A stretch of DNA of 64,000 nucleotides from Sodalis sp. Ffu (GTDB lineage Bacteria > Pseudomonadota > Gammaproteobacteria > Enterobacterales > Enterobacteriaceae): the NCBI GenBank assembly GCA_024748595.1, contig CP072944.1:218001-282000 (forward strand), in the 5' to 3' direction. The position numbers were made by a program, and so were the translations under genes. Below the pieces are notes generated by a model that made no database searches, was not told the origin of the DNA, and saw only the letters and a program-made list of their open reading frames with translations. Every line of letters begins with the position of its first letter. The stretch's first letter is position 1. This document shows positions 57,285 through 64,000 of this stretch, in pieces.

Positions 57285-57990
57285 TTATCTAGCGAGATGG
57301 TCGGAATGATGTGGCCAGCGTTCATTGTTACGGCAAACGGGCGTTGTACAGTGCTGGGTTATAGGCCTCTTCACCTGAATTATTATTTTCGGGCTGAAAT
57401 AGCACATCATGTATTTGCTAGCGCTTATCTATTCCATTCCGATGGGTGCTGGTATTTTAAAATCGCTATCCGTAATCTGCTGTCTAGCATTCTGGAATGC
57501 TGGTGAGAGTGCTAACAGCGTTTGGATGATATCAATGGTCCGTATTTTTCGTAGAATTAGGTTGGAGTGCGCGAGGATGGTTTATGGTGAAGCGCTTGGA
57601 GCAGAGTTTAGCTAATCTCCCATAAGGCATTTCATTTTTTGCCAGGAGTATGGTCCTGGCCTGTGTTGCGTGGGCAGTTCAGCAATAGGCTGGTTAATTG
57701 TGCGTATTTCGAGCTAATGGCTTGCCCAGGTATCATACTTGCCGTGGATGTCTGTGCTTTATATAAAAATTGCGTTCTCTGTTTTTCGCTATTCGCCGTT
57801 TAGCGTAATAAGCAGTGCCATTTTTGTGCCCCCGATGGGGCAGTTTGCAAGAAGCGTGCTTTGATAGATTGGGGACGGAAGCAATGGTGCATTTGCCTGG
57901 GATATTAGTCTTTTTGGCCTTGATAAGGGGCTAATTTAGGAATATTTCCTTTGCGGTTACAGGGGTGAATTTTGCAGTTCTTGATGCTAT
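57285..57990 (+). pseudogene. glnE: glnE ghost upstream of hldE
   Basis: glnE (glutamine synthetase adenylyltransferase, about 946 residues) precedes hldE in enterobacteria. 57334-57375 reads ANGRCTVLGYRPL, matching GRGFAVVGYGKLG. 57430-57465 reads IPMGAGILKSL (for RPSGAAGMLVTS). 57567-57612 reads LECARMVYGEALGAEF, matching LVRARVVYGDPQLTAHF. 57881-57910 reads AMVHLPG (for ALQELPGH). These pieces are in order but in different frames with stops. Reversible adenylylation of glutamine synthetase is thus lost. Confidence 0.7.
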
Positions 57991-58032
57991 TCCGTCCAAT
58001 CAAGTAAGTCAGTATGGGGAGCGAAATGGAAG

Positions 58033-59466
58033 ATGAAAATTATCTTACCTGATTTTTTTTTGGCTGGTGTGCTGGTGGTGGGCGATGTTATGTTGGATCG
58101 GTACTTGTATGGTTCCACCAGCCGTATTTCACCGGAAGCTCCTGTGCCTATTGTGAATGTGGACGTTATTGAAGAGCGCCCCGGTGGTGCTGCCAATGTC
58201 GCAATGAATATCGCTGCGCTGGGTGCACATTCCCATCTAATTGGGTTAACCGGTATCGATGATGCTGCCCGCTCTTTGAGCGAACGGCTCACAGCGGTAA
58301 ACGTTACTTATGATTTTATTGCTGTGGCCACACATTCTACGCTTACCAAGCTGCGGGTGCTATCTCGCAATCAGCAATTGATCCGCCTGGATTTCGAGCA
58401 GGGTTTCAGTAATGTCGATACTGCTTCAGTGCTTGAACGCATTGAACTGGCGCTACCTAAATCCGGTGCACTGGTGTTGGCCGACTACGCTAAGGGAGCT
58501 TTAAAGCGAGTAAAGGAAATGATTACATTAGCACGCACAGCTGGCGTGCCGGTGCTGGTGGATCCAAAAGGAACCGATTTTGCCCGCTATCGAAATGCGA
58601 CCATCCTGACGCCCAATTTATCGGAATTTGAGGCGGTGGCTGGTCCTTGCAAGAGCGAAGAGGTACTGGTTAGACGAGGTATGGCAATCATTGCTGATTA
58701 TGAACTATTGGCTCTGTTGATTACTCGCTCCGAACATGGTATGACCTTGTTGCAACTGGGCAAGGATCCGTTACATTTGCCGACGCAGGCTCAGGAAGTT
58801 TATGACGTAACTGGTGCCGGCGATACAGTGATCGGTGTTCTAGCAGCATCATTGTCCTCTGGCAATAGTCTAGAGGAATCCTGTTTTCTGGCCAATGCCG
58901 CCGCTGGTGTGGTGGTCGGAAAACTAGGAACCTCTACCGTTAGCTTCGTCGAGCTAGAAAATGCTATCCGTGGCCGAGCCTATGCTGGCTTCGGTGTCAT
59001 GAGTGAGGTGGAGTTGAAGCATGCGGTCGCTATGGCGCGTCAACGTGGCGAGAAAGTAGTGATGACCAATGGCGTATTTGATATCCTGCACGCCGGCCAT
59101 GTCAGTTACCTGGAAAATGCTCGTAAGCTTGGAGATCGGCTGATTGTGGCAGTCAACAGCGATTCTTCTACCAAGCGCCTGAAAGGTGAAAACCGGCCGG
59201 TAAATCCGTTATTACAGCGTATGATTGTGCTGGCAGCATTGGAAGCGGTAGATTGGGTAGTGCCGTTCAGTGAGGATACACCGCAACGTCTGATCTCCGA
59301 GGTGCTACCGGATCTATTGGTGAAGGGAGGAGATTATCAGTTGTCTCAGATTGCAGGTAGTAAAGAAGTTTGGGCTAATGGCGATGACGTACGGGTCCTA
59401 AATTTTGAGGATGGTTGCTCCACTACCATTATCATCAACACTATCAAAAGTGGCAAGCAAAATTAA
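58033..59466 (+). CDS. hldE: HldE, heptose-7-phosphate kinase / heptose-1-phosphate adenylyltransferase
   Basis: Bifunctional enzyme making ADP-heptose for the lipopolysaccharide core. 477 residues, the same as E. coli. The N-terminal ribokinase-type domain (about 1-318) has [13 protein letters not shown] and the C-terminal kinase motif [11 protein letters not shown]. The nucleotidyltransferase domain (about 344-477) has [13 protein letters not shown] with the HAGH signature. A T9 run at 58053-58061 lies early in the gene, coding FFL, a possible slippage point. With lpxC it indicates that lipopolysaccharide with a heptose core is still made. Confidence 0.98.
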   Translation: MKIILPDFFLAGVLVVGDVMLDRYLYGSTSRISPEAPVPIVNVDVIEERPGGAANVAMNIAALGAHSHLIGLTGIDDAARSLSERLTAVNVTYDFIAVATHSTLTKLRVLSRNQQLIRLDFEQGFSNVDTASVLERIELALPKSGALVLADYAKGALKRVKEMITLARTAGVPVLVDPKGTDFARYRNATILTPNLSEFEAVAGPCKSEEVLVRRGMAIIADYELLALLITRSEHGMTLLQLGKDPLHLPTQAQEVYDVTGAGDTVIGVLAASLSSGNSLEESCFLANAAAGVVVGKLGTSTVSFVELENAIRGRAYAGFGVMSEVELKHAVAMARQRGEKVVMTNGVFDILHAGHVSYLENARKLGDRLIVAVNSDSSTKRLKGENRPVNPLLQRMIVLAALEAVDWVVPFSEDTPQRLISEVLPDLLVKGGDYQLSQIAGSKEVWANGDDVRVLNFEDGCSTTIIINTIKSGKQN

Positions 59467-60128
59467 TCGGCAGGGCCTTAGGCAAGTAATGGGATATTTC
59501 TGGCGTATCCATTTCAGTGGCTTTGGGTGCAGAATTTTACTCGGTCAGGTTTGTTGACCTAATACTTTGCGTCCTCTAAGTTGGCCAGTAGTTATGTTGT
59601 AAGGTTAATAGATTATTTTATTTTAAGTGATTTGATGATGCTATTTATCCCGTTAGCTTGCTCTTAGTCGTAGGATTAGTTCTAAATTCGGCTTTAGATG
59701 AGCCCTTGTTATAGTCGCCAGACTAATTCTTTTAACCCTGTTCCTTAAAGAACAGTTGGTGATTCCACTTCATTATTAAATCTGATTTATTCAACAAAGC
59801 CTAAGCGCTATGTAATTTGGCCGCACTGATACCGCGCGGTCTTGATGTGGGAGGTACTGGTGCTAAAGTTATCGTAAACTGTTCCGTAAGCAAATAACGT
59901 TAAGGGCTATGCTTGCGTTCCACAGGAGATCAGCAAGGGCAAACGTCTATCCCTAATGTTTTGTGAAAGATGCACAAGTGATGAAGGTATTGATGCCTGT
60001 GGCTAACAAAATTTGCTTTTTTCCAGGTGGCTCTTTGCAATTTTTCAAGTATCACTGGTATATTTTCTGCGGTAGAGTGTTTGGCGCCTGAGGCGTTTTT
60101 TCGGTAGGTGAACCGCTGGTATTGTTAT
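59467..60128. other. Gene-free spacer between hldE and ubiK
   Basis: 660 bp; yqiK, yqiJ and glgS of the E. coli order are absent. It contains one well-preserved IS end (listed separately) and no gene. Confidence 0.6.
59784..59801. repeat. Isolated IS903-like terminal inverted repeat
   Basis: GATTTATTCAACAAAGCC is an exact copy of the IS903-type end, with no clear transposase remains beside it. Confidence 0.6.
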
Positions 60129-60455
60129 TCACTCCGCTAACTTTGTTAAGTTTTTCTCCGAACACTGGGTTGTGCCTCCTGTTGGTGCTGTTGTGTTAAT
60201 AACTGTATTGTTTTTAGGCATTGTTTCCAGCGCGTTAAGGCGCAATTCCAGTTGGTTTATCTTCTTGCGGGTGCGTTGCAGCACTTGGGTCTGCACATCA
60301 AATTCTTCGCGACTGACCAGATCCATGCGGATGAACTGGTTTTGCAGCACTTGACGGATCTTCTTCTCCACGTCATCACCTAGGTCGCAGATGCCTTTTG
60401 GTAACGATTCCTGAATTTGGCGTGCAATCTGTTCAATTTTCTTTGGATCAATCAT
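60129..60455 (-). CDS. ubiK: UbiK (YqiC), ubiquinone biosynthesis accessory factor
   Basis: Small membrane-fusogenic coiled-coil protein assisting ubiquinone synthesis, binding UbiJ in E. coli. 108 residues, E. coli 96. [21 protein letters not shown] is nearly identical to the family start (given here in parts: [11 protein letters not shown] at residues 1-11), [14 protein letters not shown] follows, then the [18 protein letters not shown] coiled coil. The C-terminus is a Thr/Asn-rich tail of about 25 residues, low in similarity. Its place next to ribB is ancestral. Confidence 0.93.
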   Translation of the reverse strand: MIDPKKIEQIARQIQESLPKGICDLGDDVEKKIRQVLQNQFIRMDLVSREEFDVQTQVLQRTRKKINQLELRLNALETMPKNNTVINTTAPTGGTTQCSEKNLTKLAE

Positions 60456-60595
60456 CGTTGATTCCTTCGTTGGTCATAGAGTGTTAAGTTTAATATCAGT
60501 TTCCTGGAGATCAAACTAAAACTAAAAGTATTTAATAAAATTATATAACTGCTAATTGTTCTGTGAAATGGTTGGCGTTATAGTATTTTTGATTA

Positions 60596-60752
60596 TTCTC
60601 AGGGCGGGGTGCCATTCCCCACCGGCGGTTAACCTGTGTAAATTATTACATAGAAAGCCCGCAAGCGCTCAGATTAACGTGTCGATTTGAGGTTAGCAGA
60701 TCCGGTGTAATTCCGGAGCCGACGGTGATAGTCCGGATGGGAGAGAGTAACG
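60596..60752 (+). promoter_or_regulatory. FMN riboswitch (RFN element)
   Basis: All RFN landmarks are present in order: CTCAGGGCGGGGTG, CCCCACCGGCGGT, AGCCCGCAAGCGC, AGCAGATCCGGTG with AATTCCGGAGCCGACGGT, AGTCCGGATGGGAGAGAGTAACG. The variable P3 stem is short. It lies about 100 bp before ribB and should reduce ribB expression when FMN is high. Confidence 0.95.
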
Positions 60753-60855
60753 ACATCTAAACGGGTTATGGCCCACTATCGTTATTTTTTGACCGTTTCT
60801 GGTCTGCTCCTAAATTTTCTTCAGTTCTCATAATATTTATGAGGCTTCACTTATC

Positions 60856-61509
60856 ATGAATCAGACGCTTCTTTCCGAATTTGGTACACCAATAGAACGC
60901 GTGGAAAACGCACTGTACGCTTTGCGAAATCGTTGTGGCGTGCTGGTGTTGGATGATGAAAATCGTGAAAATGAAGGTGATATGATTTTCGCTGCAGAAA
61001 ATATGACAGTAGAACAGATGGCTCTGGCCATACGTCATGGTAGTGGCATTGTATGCCTTTGCTTAACAGAAGCCCGCCGTCAGCAGCTGGAGTTGCCGAT
61101 GATGGTGGAGCGCAATAGCAGCCATTATCAAACCGCCTTTACCGTCACCATTGAAGCAGCATCCGGTGTGACCACCGGAGTATCCGCAGCGGATCGTTTG
61201 ACTACTATTCGTGTCGCCATTGATGATACCACTAGACCAGCTGACCTAAATCGCCCCGGGCATGTATTCCCTTTGCGTGCCCATCCTGGTGGTGTGCTGG
61301 CCCGCGGAGGACATACTGAAGCGGCTGTTGATTTAACCATGTTCGCCGGCTTAAAACCTTTTGGGGTACTGTGCGAAGTGACTAACGAAGATGGCAGCAT
61401 GGCCCGCGCATCGGACATTGTGGTGTTTGCGCGTCGATATACGATGCCAGTGCTGACGATTAATGATCTGGTGGTCTATCGCCGTTTTTTAGTCCGCCAG
61501 GTCAGTTGA
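60856..61509 (+). CDS. ribB: RibB, 3,4-dihydroxy-2-butanone 4-phosphate synthase
   Basis: Makes the four-carbon unit of riboflavin from ribulose 5-phosphate. 217 residues, as E. coli. The acidic loop [10 protein letters not shown] near residues 34-43 binds metal and substrate; [17 protein letters not shown] and [10 protein letters not shown] with GHTEAAVDL complete the active site. It starts at ATG 60856, downstream of an intact FMN riboswitch, so it is probably still regulated by FMN. Riboflavin supply is a common host-supporting trait of insect symbionts. Confidence 0.98.
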   Translation: MNQTLLSEFGTPIERVENALYALRNRCGVLVLDDENRENEGDMIFAAENMTVEQMALAIRHGSGIVCLCLTEARRQQLELPMMVERNSSHYQTAFTVTIEAASGVTTGVSAADRLTTIRVAIDDTTRPADLNRPGHVFPLRAHPGGVLARGGHTEAAVDLTMFAGLKPFGVLCEVTNEDGSMARASDIVVFARRYTMPVLTINDLVVYRRFLVRQVS

Positions 61510-62049
61510 TGTTTTCAGGGCTCGTAGTTTTTTACATTAAGCTGTGCCCTTAGCCTTGAGTTTGATTCGCTGTTGGATAGCCACGTTATTTTTTTGTCCG
61601 TCTGTGTTGAGGGGATCTAGCAGCTTATAAACAGTCTTTTCATTGGTTGCCTTTTTTGCTGCACACTCGGATTGGTTAGAAAATATATATTTGGTACTGT
61701 TGGTGTGCAAGGAAAGGATATACTGTTCGTTTTCTTTAATGATTTGTAATAGAATACCGAGGATAGGTGCTGTTGCCTATTTCGGATACTAGTAGCGCCC
61801 ACTTAAACATCAGTAAACAGAATATAATCGGTTTGTCAATAACCCTGGGTTTTAGTGATTTTTTGTGGTGCTGAGGGCAATGAACAGTTCATCCGTCATC
61901 AGTGCATAGTCATGATATTGTAATGCATTCTTTAGTATCGCTTGGGCGTAATGTAAAACTGTTTGATGCAGTGTTTATTGAAAAATGGAAATCAATATAG
62001 TTAATTCATGCTGTCCTGATTTTTGGTTATGGAAGTCCAGTGAATATGC
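61510..62049. other. Gene-free spacer after ribB
   Basis: 540 bp; no gene recognised (zupT of the E. coli order is not visible). Confidence 0.6.
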
Positions 62050-62645
62050 TAGAAAATCATGTAGTTGCTGGCAACAACAATGACAAAGCTAGTTACGCTA
62101 GAAAGCGATATTACGTAGGAATCTAGTTGAGTTATTTTATTTAATGTACGTCCGTAGTATTACTGTACATGGTATTTTCATTAGCCGTGCGTTTTTTTGA
62201 CAAGTATATTTAATTTGCCATTCATCTTTAATCAACGAACTTTAATAGCATAGCATAAATATAAAAATTATTTAGCAATATTGCTGCTTGTCAAGTTTTT
62301 ATCATGCTATTAACGTTTTTGGTTTTTTACTGGTACAGATAAATTTGGTAAAATATTTATTAATTTAGGTTATAAACCTTTGTAATTCTCGTAACGTCAA
62401 AAAAATATTTATTATTTTACATCATTCATACAATAAAATATAGTAAACAACTAGTTTTAAGTGATTTTAATTTTATTGTATCAAACAGCCATTATTGAGA
62501 TATTTAATCATAACGTCAATGATCTGTTTTAAGGTATGGTTGTTATTTGTCCAATTAATAATTTTAAACTTTTGCTTTGCCATAAAAATTTTTTGAACAT
62601 TTATTAATTTATTTTATTAAAAAAGTGAGATTTTTCAATAAAGCC
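62050..62645 (-). mobile_element. IS903-like relic with clear 5' end
   Basis: Left end GATTTTTCAATAAAGCC at 62629-62645. Transposase start codon complement at 62581-62583, then MAKQKFKIINWTN read down to about 62545, the best preserved start in the window. 62310-62350 resembles the SRRAKTVN region and 62125-62155 the ALNKMTRA codons, both on the minus strand. The other end is unclear. Confidence 0.8.
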
Positions 62646-62850
62646 TGAATACACTGTTAGACCTGGTGCTGTCAACAGTGTACATACTGAAGGTGGAGTT
62701 TCTATTCATTATGGGGTGTGAGGCTGCCTTGCTTGGTGTCCCCGAACAGACTATAATTATGCGATGGACTACTATGACATCTTGTGCCAGGAGCAAAGCG
62801 TTTTTACGTTCAATGAAATTATTTTTCAAACTGGGAGCACTAAACTGAAC
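62646..62850 (-). pseudogene. sfsA: Possible sfsA 5' remnant cut by an IS relic
   Basis: On the minus strand from 62850 the frame reads VQFSAPSLKNNFIERKNALLLAQDVI, in parts similar to the SfsA start (MQFSPPL, LIQRYKRFLADVI). It later gives SMYTVDSTRS, perhaps VWYSTSDNTKR. It ends exactly at the IS end at 62645. Similarity is modest and one extra residue is needed in the alignment, so this is tentative. Confidence 0.3.
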
Positions 62851-63145
62851 GCATTGCTTTTCGGACAATCTGTCCTCTTACTGTTATTTTGTTACAGTGA
62901 TATTATTCCTCGTCGCCTTTAGAGCGACGGCGCAGGTTAAAAAATTGTTTTAAGATGCAAGAAAAGTTCTCCTTGCAGGTTTTGATGATCTGATTGTAGC
63001 TTGTAGCAGGAGTATTGCGATCCTTAAGCTGATTAACGTAAATGCATCCAGGCCTAATATATTTTCTGGGTGTTGACTATGGGCAAATATTATTGCCTTT
63101 AGTAATATGAGGTGCTAATGATTATTTCAATTTAGCGAAACGATA

Positions 63146-63454
63146 GTGGCACAAAGAGACTATGTAGGTCATCGCAAGTTCTTGGGCGTTCGGCGAAAAA
63201 AAACTAAGGGTAAAAAAAAATATTTGTTTTCCGGCATATTTAAAACCATGATCACATTGATGGTAGCCGGTTTGATTGCGTTTATTAGCGGTCTCTATTT
63301 TATTGCGCACAATAGATTGGAAGAAGCGGTGATTGTACCGCCTTGCGGCAAGCATACCGGCATCGGACTCCCCCCCAAACCTGAGGAGCGTTGGCGTTAT
63401 ATTAAAGAGTTAGAAAACCGCCAGATCGGCGTGGAAAGGACTAACGATCCTTAA
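63146..63454 (+). CDS. ftsN: FtsN, minimal form ending after the essential peptide
   Basis: Late division protein that activates septal peptidoglycan synthesis. Start at GTG 63146 (MAQRDYV), matching the family; 102 residues against about 319 in E. coli. The basic cytoplasmic tail is at 1-32, one membrane segment at about 33-54, and the essential periplasmic peptide LPPKPEERWRYIKELE starts at residue 75, the same numbering as E. coli where residues 75-93 suffice for the essential role. TAA at 63452-63454 comes nine codons later, so the Gln-rich linker and the C-terminal SPOR domain are absent. Downstream sequence shows at most weak SPOR debris. No strong ribosome-binding site is seen. It may be a functional minimal FtsN or a young pseudogene. 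Confidence 0.85.
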   Translation: MAQRDYVGHRKFLGVRRKKTKGKKKYLFSGIFKTMITLMVAGLIAFISGLYFIAHNRLEEAVIVPPCGKHTGIGLPPKPEERWRYIKELENRQIGVERTNDP

Positions 63455-64000
63455 ACGAAGTGCTATATAACTATCGAAGTAAATCATCGGTAGCCCCTTC
63501 ACGTTCTACCAGCATTAAACTAGCCAACTACCCTGTAGTTCCTTTAGTCAAGAATCGGAGATATTTGAAAATTTTCTTGTCACGAGGCGAGCTTAGCTAT
63601 CCGTTTATGCCATCGAAAGTCGTATTACTACCAGCAGCTGGTACCGCGTCATGTTTTTGCCCTTATGTCAGCCATGTTTGCGCTGATAAATTCCTAAAAT
63701 GCTTGTGGATGGTATCAAAATTTCCATAGTGCTTAGATGGAATTTATTAAAAAATTTTTAATAGAACTACTTATGGTAACTCGGTTAGTTGATTAATAGC
63801 ACGTTACTACAAAAATCTGTGGAATTCAACAAGCAGGATCAGTTAAAATTATGTGTTGTAATTAGCGGTTCTTTTTCAGTTGTAGACCATGCTAGATTGT
63901 GTTTGCTAAGAGCTATTTGTGATTTACATCTAGTATTATGATCAGCGGCTGTGTGGAGTAGAAATTATAAACGCTTTATGCAGGTAATAATTTCATGGTA
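63455..64000. other. Downstream of ftsN: decayed 3' part and spacer
   Basis: The frame at 63460-63729 has no clear match. Near 63690-63725 another frame gives KMLVDGIKIS, faintly like the SPOR-domain piece RAQLAFEGFDSKI, so it may be the old ftsN end. Nothing else to window end. Confidence 0.35.

Overview
This window reads as a chromosome fragment of an enterobacterial (Enterobacterales, Serratia/Yersinia-like) insect-type endosymbiont caught part-way through genome reduction. That assignment is inference: I recognise proteins and gene order by memory of E. coli and Serratia, not by a search. The signs are a core gene set with near full-length enterobacterial housekeeping proteins, long AT-rich spacers without genes, many recognisable gene ghosts in their ancestral positions, and at least a dozen badly eroded copies of one insertion-sequence type (IS5 family, IS903-like ends) with no intact transposase left. 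I see no tRNA, rRNA, CRISPR array, prophage or intact mobile element. A Serratia symbiotica-like organism is a reasonable guess.

Layout. 1-14.0 kb is the division and cell-wall (dcw) cluster: murE (cut by the window start), murF, mraY, murD, ftsW, murG, murC, ftsQ, ftsA, ftsZ, lpxC. ddlB has been deleted between murC and ftsQ, and an IS relic separates ftsA from ftsZ. 14.1-22.1 kb holds a DUF721 (DciA-like) gene, a secM ghost, secA (its tail lost), mutT, yacG, a zapD ghost, coaE and nadC. 23.5-27.8 kb is the pyruvate dehydrogenase locus: pdhR ghost, aceE, a one-lipoyl-domain aceF, and no lpd. 29.3-33.4 kb carries yggS and yggT followed by ghosts of yggU, rdgB and hemW. fabR and a yijD ghost lie at 35.3-36.2 kb. 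37.1-46.4 kb has hslVU with a retained heat-shock promoter, zapB, glpF, glpK, emrD and fpr. 47.3-54.4 kb has queC, tpiA, pfkA, folB and cca. 57.3-61.5 kb has a glnE ghost, hldE, ubiK, an FMN riboswitch and ribB. The window ends with a very short ftsN and flanking debris.

How the genes work together. What is kept is peptidoglycan precursor synthesis and division, lipid A and heptose (lpxC, hldE), Sec export, HslUV proteolysis, glycolysis to acetyl-CoA (pfkA, tpiA, aceEF), glycerol uptake, and cofactor biosynthesis (coaE, nadC, ribB, folB, ubiK, queC). What has been lost is mostly regulation and accessory or fidelity functions: pdhR, secM, glnE, zapD, rdgB, hemW. Several survivors are pared down: FtsN stops just after its essential peptide, SecA lacks its zinc-binding end, and AceF has one lipoyl domain and an altered active-site motif. 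I did not find a new multi-gene system. The most interesting signals are these precise reductions and the way IS relics sit beside still-used promoters and operon joints.
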